A DNA stretch of 64,000 nucleotides from Chryseobacterium angstadtii (GTDB taxonomy: Bacteria > Bacteroidota > Bacteroidia > Flavobacteriales > Weeksellaceae): positions 1,116,001 through 1,180,000 of the forward strand of contig NZ_LFND01000001.1 in assembly GCF_001045465.1 (NCBI RefSeq). Direction: 5' to 3'. Each line of letters begins with the position of its first letter. Position 1 is the stretch's first letter. The notes below the pieces were generated by a model. That model did not search any database. It was given only the letters and a program-made list of their open reading frames with translations, and was not told where the DNA came from. This document shows positions 26,901-34,788 of the stretch, piece after piece. The position numbers were made by a program, and so were the translations under genes.

Positions 26901-27340
26901 TCATCCAGGTCTACCCAGTAACCAATCTTTTCCGTAAGGTCATTCCAAACATCTGTATATCTCATTACCGCTTCACGGCATGCTTTGTTGTAGTCTTCAA
27001 TAGAGATCTTTTTGCCAATATCTTCTTTAGTAATTCCTAATTCTTTCTCTACGCCCAGTTCCACAGGAAGTCCATGTGTATCCCAGCCCGCTTTACGGAA
27101 AACCTGCTTTCCGTTCTGAGTCTGGAAACGACAAAAAATATCCTTTAATGCTCTGGCCATAACGTGGTGAATTCCGGGCATACCGTTTGCTGAAGGCGGA
27201 CCCTCATAAAAAACAAACTCGGCATTACCCTCGCGAATCTCAACACTTTTACTGAACGTTTTATTCTGTTTCCAAAATTCCGCTACATTGTCGGCTATGT
27301 CAATAAGGTTGAGGTTTTTGTATTCTTTAAATTGGCTCAT
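23951..27340 (-). CDS. ileS: Isoleucyl-tRNA synthetase, type-2-like, with swapped GXHH signature
   Basis: The 1129-residue class I synthetase charges tRNA-Ile. The N-terminal catalytic motif reads PPSANGMPGIHH, so residues 56-59 are Gly-Ile-His-His where most IleRS have His-x-Gly-His. The KMSKS motif reads GQKMSKRLGN; KMSKR is usual in the eukaryote-like type 2 enzymes. WDTHGLPVE, the CP1 editing domain and a long C-terminal region are all present. The frame is intact throughout. Published work on IleRS2 reports that this GXHH swap is tolerated and gives very high mupirocin resistance. A -7 candidate lies at 27377-27384. Confidence 0.96.
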   Translation of the reverse strand: MSQFKEYKNLNLIDIADNVAEFWKQNKTFSKSVEIREGNAEFVFYEGPPSANGMPGIHHVMARALKDIFCRFQTQNGKQVFRKAGWDTHGLPVELGVEKELGITKEDIGKKISIEDYNKACREAVMRYTDVWNDLTEKIGYWVDLDDPYITYKSKYMETVWWLLKQLYTKDLLYKGYTIQPYSPKAGTGLSSHELNQPGTYRDVSDTTVVAQFKAKKETSELFTDVDGDVHILAWTTTPWTLPSNTALAVGRDIEYVLVKTFNQYTFEPITIVLSRVLVPKVFGKKYAEGTDEDFTAYTAESKVIPFKVIKEFTGEKLAGTQYEQLIPWFTPNDSPEKAFRVIIGDFVTTEDGTGIVHIAPTFGADDARVGKENGIPPMLVKDENDNLVPLVDLQGKFIKGENVPEVFSGKYIKNEYYDEGTAPEKSWDVELAIVLKTENKAFKVEKYVHSYPHCWRTDKPVLYYPLDSWFVKMTAVKDRLVNLNKEINWKPKATGEGRFANWLENVNDWNLSRSRYWGIPLPIWRTEDLKEEKIMGSVEELYNEIEKSIEAGFMKENPFKGFVIGNMSEQNYSLVDLHKNVVDKVVLVSDSGKAMSRESDLIDVWFDSGSMPYAQLHYPFENKEMIDNNKAFPADFIAEGVDQTRGWFYTLHAIGTAVFDSVAYKNVMSNGLVLDKNGQKMSKRLGNAVDPFETLSVYGPDATRWYMISNANPWENLKFDIEGIDEVRRKFFGTLYNTYSFFALYANVDGFNYTEKEVENRPEIDRWILSELNLLIKEVKAFYEDYEPTRVARAISTFVNDNLSNWYVRLCRRRFWKGDYSDDKISAYQTLYTCLETVAKLSAPIAPFFMDQLYQDLNKVTGKENCESVHLTDFPVADENLIDQDLVEKTHLAQNITSMVFSLRKKENVKVRQPLQKVLVPVLDAKTEEQLLAVADLIKQEVNVKELQLINAEEASHLIIKQIKPNFKALGPKLGKDMKTVGGEIANLNTEQIAVLEKEGKTDIQGYEITLEDVEISTKDIPGWTVTSDGKTTVALDLTLTEELKSEGIAREFINRIQNLRKDKDFELTDRIKIFIEENSPFIEDVKKNEEYISSEVLSNKIEIVSSLSNFNEIEIDEVNFKINIEKN

Positions 27341-27376
27341 TGTAAATATCTCAATATCGTTGATTAATTAAGTCTG

Positions 27377-27384
27377 CAAATTTA
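27377..27384 (-). promoter_or_regulatory. Candidate ileS -7 element
   Basis: The minus strand reads TAAATTTG followed by C, about 36 bases before the ileS ATG. A TTG at the -33 position is not obvious. Confidence 0.45.
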
Positions 27385-27564
27385 GTGATTTTTGTCGGTT
27401 TATAAGATATGTTTTATTTAGCTTATATCTATTAAAAAGTTCAATTTCAGAAATATAAATGAGGGAGGCGATAAAAAGTGAATGGGGAATGGTGAATACT
27501 TCAATTTTTATTGAGGGTTTTATTATGTTTTTCTTATACTTCATTCAGTCTGTCATTCAATAGG

Positions 27565-27582
27565 AGCGGGCTTTAGCCCGCT
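27565..27582. repeat. Palindromic repeat AGCGGGCT-TT-AGCCCGCT
   Basis: A perfect 8-bp inverted repeat lies at the left edge of a 655-base gene-free region. Half of the same palindrome (AGCGGGCTTTAGCC) recurs at 27795, next to the second copy of the 95-bp repeat. Confidence 0.75.
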
Positions 27583-27605
27583 TAAAAAATAGCCAAACTG
27601 CATTA

Positions 27606-27700
27606 GGGCTTTAGCCAAATCTTATCTTACAGAATATTCAGCTAATAAACCCCGATAATTTTTCCCGCAATCATCTGTGTACATCTGTGAAATCTGTGGT
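27606..27700. repeat. 95-bp direct repeat, copy 1
   Basis: This segment starts GGGCTTTAGCCAAATC and ends ATCTGTGGT. It recurs 191 bases further on with four mismatches. It carries no ORF of note and lies between ileS and the M23 peptidase gene. Confidence 0.9.
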
Positions 27701-27796
27701 CAATAATAAAATTCACAGTTTTTAAAGAATATTATAGATTTTTGAATCCACAGCTCCATAAATAAAAATCCACAGCCTGTTGTATTCAATAGTAGC

Positions 27797-27891
27797 GGGC
27801 TTTAGCCAAATCTTATCTTACAGAATATTCAGCTAATAAACTCCGATAATTTTTCCCGCAATCATCTGTGTACATCCGTGCAATCCGTGGT
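27797..27891. repeat. 95-bp direct repeat, copy 2
   Basis: Same length as the copy at 27606 with differences at four positions (for example AACTCC for AACCCC). The near identity suggests recent duplication or conversion. The remaining sequence of the gap, about 27385-27995, contains no gene that I can see. Confidence 0.9.
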
Positions 27892-27995
27892 TAAAAATAA
27901 AATACTCCATTTAGAAACCCAATAGAAACCCTAAAAACCCACGCAGAGTAATTAAAATTTTGTAAATTTAAGTAACCCACAAACCCAACCGCTTC

Positions 27996-29684
27996 ATGAA
28001 AATCCTTTGCAAAGCTATATTCATCATTTGTTTCATCAGTACGATAGCCCTACCGGCTCAGAAAAACTATCCGCAAAACTATTTCCGGAATCCTCTGAAT
28101 ATTCCCATGCAGCTGGCCGCCAACTTTGGAGCTGTCCGTTCCAATCATTTTCACATGGGACTGGATTTACGGACCAACAGCCAGGAAAATTTGTCGGTTC
28201 TTGCAGCAGCAGATGGTTATGTGAGCAGGATAAAAGTAGAGCGTTACGGTTTCGGAAATGCAGTTTATATTACCCATCCGAACGGATATACCACGCTGTA
28301 TGCCCATCTGAATACATATTATGACAAACTGGATGAATTCGTAAAAGAAAGACAATATAAAGAAGAAAAATGGGAACAGGATATCACCTTTTCTCCCGGG
28401 CAGTTTCCTGTAGCGAAAGGGCAGCTTATTGCTTTGAGTGGAAATACCGGAGGTTCTGCCGGGCCCCATTTGCATTTTGAAATCAGAGATACGAAAACGG
28501 AGGAATGCATCAATCCTTTGCTTTTCGGGTTTAATATTCCGGATAGTATATCACCCACTATCAGCGGATTTTATTGGTATGACCGACGTTTCAGTACGTA
28601 TGAACCGGGAGCCAACGGTGTTGCTGTTAAAAAAGCAGGCGGGCTGTATACAACCGATGTGGTACAGGTGAGTTCGCCAACAATAAGCTTGGCTATAAAA
28701 GCTGTGGATAAGGCCAATCAGGGATTTAATCTGGGGATTTATCATGCAGAATTATTAATGGATGACCGTTTGATTTATAGTTTTTCCATTGATCAGGTAA
28801 GCTATGATGATACCAGGGATATCAATGGCTGTATAGATTATACCAGGTTTACAAGAGATAAAATGAGCATTCAGCACCTATCTTCTTTGCCGGGAATGAC
28901 TTTGAAAAATTACAGCCAGCCGGATTTAAATGGATTGATCACACTTCAGGACGAAGATATTCACAATATTGAAATTGTATTGAAAGATGTCAATGGAAAT
29001 ACAAGCCGTTTGAAAACAAAAATTCGATTAAATAAAACTTCAGATAAAGTTTCACCTTCCGGAAAAGTAGTCATGCCAAACGAAGGGAAAACGATTACAA
29101 CTGAAAATGCAGAGATCAGTTTCAGTAAAAATGCAGTGTACGATGCTGTGAATTTTCAGATGTCTGAAAAATCAAGTCCCAATGCAGACGGAATTTCAAA
29201 TACAATTATTTTGCAGTCTCCCTACATTCCGGTGCGGGATGATTACACTTTAAAAATAAAACCCAACAGAAAATTAACCGGTGAAGAAAAAGGAAAAGCA
29301 ATTGTTCTCTTTGATTATGCAAGTGATACAAAAGTGATCAAAGGAAAATGGGACGGGGACAGAATGGAGGTGCAGTTCAACAGATTGGGCACAGCAACAT
29401 TACTATTGGATCAGAGTTTACCGTCTGTTTCTCAGGGTTGGAAGGATGGAACTCTGGTCAACAGCAGTACTTTACGATTGAGTGGGAAGACTAAAATTGG
29501 AGATATTGTATCATTCCGTGCGGAACTGGATGGGAAATGGCTCCGTTTTGCCCGTGTAAAAGATGATTTCGTATATGTTTTTGACGAGAAATGCCCAAAA
29601 GCTTCCGGCCTGCATACGTTAAAAGTAACTACCATTAACACAGCCGGAAATACAAATACCCAGACGTTCACCTTTCAGCGTTAA
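27996..29684 (+). CDS. M23-family metallopeptidase (LytM domain)
   Basis: The 562-residue protein has a signal peptide (about 1-21) and an M23 domain at about 35-185. Zinc ligands are visible in HFHMGLDLR (His and Asp) and HLHFEIRD. It should cut peptidoglycan cross-bridges or act as a LytM-type activator in the periplasm. The roughly 370 residues after the peptidase domain are beta-rich and Ig-like without a named family, a layout usual in Bacteroidota. No type IX tail is present. The gene stands alone. Confidence 0.88.
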   Translation: MKILCKAIFIICFISTIALPAQKNYPQNYFRNPLNIPMQLAANFGAVRSNHFHMGLDLRTNSQENLSVLAAADGYVSRIKVERYGFGNAVYITHPNGYTTLYAHLNTYYDKLDEFVKERQYKEEKWEQDITFSPGQFPVAKGQLIALSGNTGGSAGPHLHFEIRDTKTEECINPLLFGFNIPDSISPTISGFYWYDRRFSTYEPGANGVAVKKAGGLYTTDVVQVSSPTISLAIKAVDKANQGFNLGIYHAELLMDDRLIYSFSIDQVSYDDTRDINGCIDYTRFTRDKMSIQHLSSLPGMTLKNYSQPDLNGLITLQDEDIHNIEIVLKDVNGNTSRLKTKIRLNKTSDKVSPSGKVVMPNEGKTITTENAEISFSKNAVYDAVNFQMSEKSSPNADGISNTIILQSPYIPVRDDYTLKIKPNRKLTGEEKGKAIVLFDYASDTKVIKGKWDGDRMEVQFNRLGTATLLLDQSLPSVSQGWKDGTLVNSSTLRLSGKTKIGDIVSFRAELDGKWLRFARVKDDFVYVFDEKCPKASGLHTLKVTTINTAGNTNTQTFTFQR

Positions 29685-29721
29685 AATAATTAAGGGTCAG
29701 AATTTTTTAATCTTTTAATCA

Positions 29722-29749
29722 TTGAATCTTTTAATTTTAAATAAATTTG
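29722..29749 (+). promoter_or_regulatory. Candidate promoter of the aryl-acid ligase gene
   Basis: TTG at 29722-29724 is followed after 17 bases by TAAATTTG at 29742-29749, a good Bacteroidota promoter match. It lies 20 bases before the TTG start codon of the ligase. Confidence 0.6.
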
Positions 29750-29768
29750 CTCCATAAAATTAAAATCA

Positions 29769-31061
29769 TTGGAATTCTATCCGGCCATCGAAAAATCAGA
29801 TCTTCAGGAAATAAAAACATTTCAGGAGCAAAAACTCCGGGAACTTCTTGTTTATCTTGAAAATAATTCACCTTTTTATCAGAAACTGTTTCAGGAGAAC
29901 AGGATCAATATCTCGGATATTCAGACACTGGAAGACCTGCAGAAAATTCCGACCACCACAAAAAACGATCTGCAACAGTATAACGACGATTTTTTCTGTA
30001 TTACAACAGATAAAATTGTGGATTACAGCACTACGTCGGGAACATTAGGAGATCCGGTTACTTTTGGGCTGTCCGATGCTGATCTTGAAAGATTAGCCTA
30101 TAATGAAGCCATTTCTTTTGCCTGTGCAGGAATTCAAAAAGGAGATGTGGTACAGATGATCACCACCATAGATAAAAGATTTATGGCTGGGTTGGCTTAC
30201 TTTTTAGGATTAAGGAAAATGGGAGCCAGTGTGGTGAGAATGGGACCAGGGATTCCGGAGCTTCAATGGGACTCTATTTTCAGATATAAACCCAAATATC
30301 TTATCACAGTTCCGTCTTTTCTTTTAAAAATGATTGATTATGCCGAAAAACAGGGATTAGATTATAAAAACTCCAGTGTGTATGGCGCAGTCTGCATTGG
30401 GGAAAGTATCAAAAATCAGGATTTTACAGACAATATTCTATCCCAGAAGATTAAAGAAAAGTGGAATATTAAATTATTCTCAACCTACGCTTCCACAGAA
30501 ATGAGTACAGCATTTACAGAATGCGAATTTCAGATAGGAGGGCATCATCACCCTGAATTAATTATTGCCGAAATTCTCGATGATAATGAAAAACCTGTTC
30601 AACAAGGTGAAAACGGAGAGTTAACCATCACTACTTTAGGCGTTGAAGCCATTCCTTTGCTGCGTTTTAAAACAGGAGATATCGTAAAAGCACATTATGA
30701 AGCTTGTGGTTGCGGAAGAAATACGATGAGGTTGGGCCCGGTTGTAGGAAGGAAGCAGCAGATGATCAAATATAAAGGGACAACACTGTATCCGCCGGCC
30801 ATGAATGATATTTTAAATGATTTCAGTACCATTTTATGCTACCAGATCGTTATTCAGTCTAATGAAATCGGGCTGGATGAAATCATCATTAAACTAAGTA
30901 CAGATCAGGAACATGAAAGCTTCGTGAATGAAGTCCGTGACCACTTCCGTGCAAAACTGAGAGTGAGCCCGAAAATTGAGATCATAGATTTTGAGGTTTT
31001 GTCTAAAACAGTATTCAATCCAAACAGCAGAAAACCGATTACATTTATAGATTTGAGGTAA
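29769..31061 (+). CDS. AMP-forming aryl-acid ligase (phenylacetate-CoA ligase-like), flexirubin-associated
   Basis: The 430-residue protein belongs to the phenylacetate-CoA ligase group of ANL enzymes. The phosphate-binding loop is STTSGTLGDPV at about 87-97, and the adenylate motif is TYASTE. The C-terminal subdomain is present. A ligase of this type is usual in flexirubin loci, where it is expected to activate 4-coumarate from the tyrosine ammonia-lyase for transfer to CoA or ACP; that substrate is inferred. No in-frame ATG is available at the proper N-terminus, so I use TTG at 29769. Confidence 0.85.
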   Translation: MEFYPAIEKSDLQEIKTFQEQKLRELLVYLENNSPFYQKLFQENRINISDIQTLEDLQKIPTTTKNDLQQYNDDFFCITTDKIVDYSTTSGTLGDPVTFGLSDADLERLAYNEAISFACAGIQKGDVVQMITTIDKRFMAGLAYFLGLRKMGASVVRMGPGIPELQWDSIFRYKPKYLITVPSFLLKMIDYAEKQGLDYKNSSVYGAVCIGESIKNQDFTDNILSQKIKEKWNIKLFSTYASTEMSTAFTECEFQIGGHHHPELIIAEILDDNEKPVQQGENGELTITTLGVEAIPLLRFKTGDIVKAHYEACGCGRNTMRLGPVVGRKQQMIKYKGTTLYPPAMNDILNDFSTILCYQIVIQSNEIGLDEIIIKLSTDQEHESFVNEVRDHFRAKLRVSPKIEIIDFEVLSKTVFNPNSRKPITFIDLR

Positions 31062-31206
31062 CTGTTTTTACATAATGGCAGAGTGTAGAATGCTAAACCA
31101 AAATTTTAAAAATGTTAGCCCTGAAAGCTATTATAAAGAAAAAAATAAAGTGAGATTGGTTTTTTATAATATATTTACAAAACTAAATTTAAAAACTAAT
31201 TAAACG

Positions 31207-31809
31207 ATGAAAAAGCTATTTTTTCTGGTACTGATTGCAGTTTCTACACTGGCAATGGCTCAAAAATTTAAAATTAAAAGCGGGGATACCAAATTCTTAA
31301 AAGGAACGGAAACGGTGAATGTTGTTTTTGACTACGCAAATATGAAACTGCTGAAAGAAAATTACACCGAAGCAGAATATATTCCAAGAAGAATTGAAGA
31401 ACTGAACAAAAAAACGGAAGGAAGCGGAGAAATCTGGAAAAAACAGTGGGAACGTAGTAAAGAAGAACTTTGGAACCCGAAATTCATTACTATATTCAAT
31501 AAAACGTTGTCGAAAGAAAATATCAATACAAAACTTAAAGAAAATGCCCAGAGTCCATACACCCTGATCGTTAAAGTAAAGTGGGTATATCCGGGTTGGG
31601 ATGCAGGAATTATGAAACAGCCTGCAAAAGTAACCACAGAGCTTACATTTGTAGAAACAGCTTCTAAAAAAGTATTATGTGAAATAGAAAGCGTGGATGC
31701 ACCGGGAGACCAGTGGGGAAGCAATTTTAACAACGAAACCCGTGTGGGGGAAGGATTTGCTAAAACAGGTAAAACACTAGCCCAGAGAATGGAAAGAGAT
31801 TTAAAATAA
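31207..31809 (+). CDS. Secreted protein of unknown function
   Basis: The 200-residue protein has a signal peptide (about 1-19, ending AMA before Q). The mature part is Lys-rich with a helical segment (EYIPRRIEELNKKTEG) and a strand-rich C-terminal half. I recognise no family. It sits between the ligase and the halogenase-like gene and ends at its own terminator. It may belong to the pigment locus only by position. Confidence 0.65.
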   Translation: MKKLFFLVLIAVSTLAMAQKFKIKSGDTKFLKGTETVNVVFDYANMKLLKENYTEAEYIPRRIEELNKKTEGSGEIWKKQWERSKEELWNPKFITIFNKTLSKENINTKLKENAQSPYTLIVKVKWVYPGWDAGIMKQPAKVTTELTFVETASKKVLCEIESVDAPGDQWGSNFNNETRVGEGFAKTGKTLAQRMERDLK

Positions 31810-31815
31810 AACAGA

Positions 31816-31845
31816 AAGCGGTCTGAAATTCAGACCGCTTTTTTT
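31816..31845. terminator. Terminator between convergent genes
   Basis: AAGCGGTCTG pairs with CAGACCGCTT and is followed by a T run. It lies right after the secreted-protein stop and overlaps the last base pairs of the convergent halogenase-like gene. Confidence 0.85.
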
Positions 31846-33094
31846 ATGATTGTTCCTGTTGTTTTTCAAGTTTGATAAGAGTTGCCAGATTTTTGATCAC
31901 CGAATCATGCTTCTTTACAAAAGGATTGTCTTTATTCCAGACATATCCCGCTAAAACAGCACATATTTTTTTCTTGACATCTGGATTTTCAGGTTGATGA
32001 AAAAATAATTCCTGAAGATTTCCCGTATACCATTCCTTTACATACGTAGTGAAAACATCTACACCATAAAGAATATAATCCGTGTATTCTGTCTGCCAGT
32101 CGATTTTTTCGCCGTTCAGCTGTCTTAAAGCCAGTTTAGCAGCAAGCATTCCGGATTCCGTGGCAAAGGCCATTCCTGAAGAAAAAACGGGATCTAAGAA
32201 TTCAGAAGCATTTCCTGTCAGTGCATATCCGTCTCCGAATAGCTGTTTTACTGAACATGAGTAATCTTTCAGATGTCTCGGTTCAAAAAGAAAATCTACA
32301 TTTCCGAAACGCTGTACATAATAATCAGAAAGAGAAATCGCTTTTCTTAGGGCTTCTGCAGTATCTCCATTTTCAGAAAGACGATCAATATAGTCTGTAG
32401 GACCTACAATTCCTACACTCGTATTTCCGTTGGAAAAAGGAATTACCCAAAGCCAGACTTCCGTTTCAATAATATCAAAAGAGATCAGTGTTCCTTCCTC
32501 ACCTTCCTCTCTGTTAATATCTTCAACATGGGAAAATATGGCGGAATGAGGAGATAGTTTTGAAGGTTTTTCAAGATCAAGAAGTCTAGGCAGAACCCTT
32601 CCGTATCCACTTGAATCGATGACGAATTTAGAATGAATTTCTTTTATTTCTCCGTCTTTGGTTCTTACCGTAGTGATAGAATCTGTACCGTTAAACTGAA
32701 TATCAAGCACCTCAGTTTCGAACTCAAGATCAATACCTTTGTTGATTACTTCCTGAGCCAGAGTGTTATCAAAATCTGCTCTTGGAACCTGCCAGGTCCA
32801 GTCCCAGCCTTCTCCGAATTTGTCGCTGAAATCAAAAATACAGACTTCTTCACCGCGAAGAAAACGGGCTCCCAGCTTTTTTTCAAAGCCCATTTTATCC
32901 AAAGCAGGAAAAAGTCCGGCCTCGTCAAAATGATCCATTACTCTGGGAATTAAGCTTTCGCCTACTACAAGTCTTGGGAATTTAGTCTTCTCAACAACTT
33001 TTACGTTGACATTGTTCTTCTTTAAGTATGAAGAAGATACGCATCCGGAAGGTCCAGCCCCGATTACGAGAACGTCAACAAATTCTTTGCTCAT
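31844..33094 (-). CDS. Flavin-dependent halogenase-like oxidoreductase
   Basis: The 416-residue protein has an N-terminal FAD site (VIGAGPSG at 10-17) and the GES motif (VGESLIP at 44-50). It also has features of flavin-dependent halogenases of phenolic substrates. A Lys-x-Gly-Ala (K73) stands where the catalytic Lys is found in that group, WLWVIP at 214-219 fits the WxWxIP motif, and FLDPVFSSG matches the FxPxxSxG region. It is divergent from the tyrosine ammonia-lyase across a 97-base gap, so it may chlorinate the pigment's phenol ring; that is an inference. Related reductases such as geranylgeranyl reductase share some motifs and remain an alternative. Confidence 0.72.
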   Translation of the reverse strand: MSKEFVDVLVIGAGPSGCVSSSYLKKNNVNVKVVEKTKFPRLVVGESLIPRVMDHFDEAGLFPALDKMGFEKKLGARFLRGEEVCIFDFSDKFGEGWDWTWQVPRADFDNTLAQEVINKGIDLEFETEVLDIQFNGTDSITTVRTKDGEIKEIHSKFVIDSSGYGRVLPRLLDLEKPSKLSPHSAIFSHVEDINREEGEEGTLISFDIIETEVWLWVIPFSNGNTSVGIVGPTDYIDRLSENGDTAEALRKAISLSDYYVQRFGNVDFLFEPRHLKDYSCSVKQLFGDGYALTGNASEFLDPVFSSGMAFATESGMLAAKLALRQLNGEKIDWQTEYTDYILYGVDVFTTYVKEWYTGNLQELFFHQPENPDVKKKICAVLAGYVWNKDNPFVKKHDSVIKNLATLIKLEKQQEQS

Positions 33095-33122
33095 CTTGAT
33101 TTTTTATTTTAATAATAACTTC

Positions 33123-33141
33123 TATCTTTGCCGCAAAATTA
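33123..33141. promoter_or_regulatory. Divergent -7 elements between halogenase-like gene and TAL
   Basis: TATCTTTG at 33123-33130 fits the -7 consensus for the rightward TAL operon. TAATTTTG on the minus strand (33134-33141) fits the leftward halogenase-like gene. The two boxes are only three bases apart, so the two promoters may exclude each other or share control. The -33 TTG for TAL (33096-33098) is at a long 24-base spacing. Confidence 0.5.
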
Positions 33142-33191
33142 GTGACAATTAATTAATATTTTACAAAATTATCAACTATTACTTTTAATTG

Positions 33192-34712
33192 ATGAAAATA
33201 AGCAACTTTTTAGAACTGAAGGATTTTCAAAAAATTATCATTGAGAATGAACAAATTGAACTGGACAAAGCACTTTTAGACAGAGTGGAAACAAGTTTTC
33301 AGTTTTTAAAAGAATTTTCGAAAAACAAAGTAATATATGGGGTGAATACCGGTTTTGGGCCTATGGCTCAGTTTAAAATCAGTGATGAAGATACCCATCA
33401 GCTTCAGTATAACCTTATTAGAAGTCATTCTTCAGGAATCGGAAATCCATTGCCTGCTCAGGAAGTAAAAGCCTGTATGCTGGCAAGAATGAATACCCTT
33501 TCGTTGGGACATTCAGGAGTTCACCAGTCTGTTGTTCATTTGCTTAAGGAATTGATCAACAGAGATATTACGCCTTTGATCTTTGAACACGGCGGAGTAG
33601 GTGCCAGCGGAGATTTAGTGCAGCTTGCTCATCTCGCTTTGGTTTTAATCGGAGAAGGAGAAGTTTTTTATAAAGGAGAAAGAACATCAACAAAAAAGGT
33701 TTTTGAGACAGAAGGATTGGAACCTATTAAAGTAGAAATCCGTGAAGGGCTTGCTTTAATGAACGGAACTTCCACAATGTCCGGAATCGGGATTGTTAAT
33801 GCTTATAAAGCCAATCAGCTGACGGATATTTCCATCAGGCTTTCATGTGCCATCAACGAGATTGTTCAGGCGTATGATGATCATTTTTCCGAAGTTTTGA
33901 ATGGGACGAAAAAACATCACGGTCAACAGAAAGTAGCAGAAAAGATGCGTGCCCATTTATCTGACAGCAAATTGATCAGAAAAAGAGAAGACCACCTTTA
34001 TACACACTTTGAAGAGCAGGAAAAAGTATTTAAGGAAAAAGTTCAGGAATATTACTCTTTAAGATGTGTTCCGCAGATCTTGGGTGCTGTTTTAGATACT
34101 CTGGAATACACAGAGAATGTCCTTGAAAATGAAATTAATTCAGCCAATGACAATCCGATTATCAATGTAGAAGACAAACATGTATATCACGGAGGAAATT
34201 TCCACGGAGACTATATTTCGCTGGAAATGGATAAGCTGAAAATTGTTGTTACTAAACTTACCATGTTAGCTGAAAGGCAGTTGAACTACCTTTTAAATGC
34301 AAAGATCAACGAAATCTTACCTCCTTTTGTAAATTTAGGTAAATTAGGGTTCAATTTCGGAATGCAGGGAGTTCAGTTTACGGCTACTTCCACTACGGCG
34401 GAAAGCCAGATGCTGTCCAATTCCATGTATGTACACAGTATACCTAATAATAATGATAATCAGGATATTGTAAGCATGGGAACCAATGCCGCAGTGATCT
34501 GCAGAAAGGTGATTGAGAATGCGTTTGAAGTATTGGCTATTGAAGCAATAACCATTATCCAGGCAGTTGAATACCTCGGATTTCAGGATAAAGTTTCGTC
34601 CTCTACTAAAGAACTTTATGACGAAATAAGAAAGATTATTCCTGCATTCTCAGATGATATGGTGATGTATCCGTATCTGGAGGAAGTAAAAAAATACTTA
34701 AAGACAATGTAA
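33192..34712 (+). CDS. Tyrosine ammonia-lyase (HAL/PAL/TAL family)
   Basis: I start at the ATG at 33192, one codon after an in-frame TTG. The 506-residue protein has the Ala-Ser-Gly triad (A138-S139-G140, in GGVGASGDLVQLAH) that forms the MIO cofactor, a catalytic Tyr near residue 49, and the selectivity segment NLIRSHSSG with Ser78-His79. That segment and much of the text match my recollection of the characterised Flavobacterium johnsoniae tyrosine ammonia-lyase, so this should release ammonia from tyrosine to give 4-coumarate, the flexirubin starter. Automatic tools often label such proteins histidine ammonia-lyase. It opens the left pigment operon. Confidence 0.92.
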   Translation: MKISNFLELKDFQKIIIENEQIELDKALLDRVETSFQFLKEFSKNKVIYGVNTGFGPMAQFKISDEDTHQLQYNLIRSHSSGIGNPLPAQEVKACMLARMNTLSLGHSGVHQSVVHLLKELINRDITPLIFEHGGVGASGDLVQLAHLALVLIGEGEVFYKGERTSTKKVFETEGLEPIKVEIREGLALMNGTSTMSGIGIVNAYKANQLTDISIRLSCAINEIVQAYDDHFSEVLNGTKKHHGQQKVAEKMRAHLSDSKLIRKREDHLYTHFEEQEKVFKEKVQEYYSLRCVPQILGAVLDTLEYTENVLENEINSANDNPIINVEDKHVYHGGNFHGDYISLEMDKLKIVVTKLTMLAERQLNYLLNAKINEILPPFVNLGKLGFNFGMQGVQFTATSTTAESQMLSNSMYVHSIPNNNDNQDIVSMGTNAAVICRKVIENAFEVLAIEAITIIQAVEYLGFQDKVSSSTKELYDEIRKIIPAFSDDMVMYPYLEEVKKYLKTM

Positions 34713-34788
34713 CTATCAGCAATGATAAATTGTCTTATAACTAAGGGATTAAAATATAACTTAAAAAAAACTAACTAAACACTAACAC

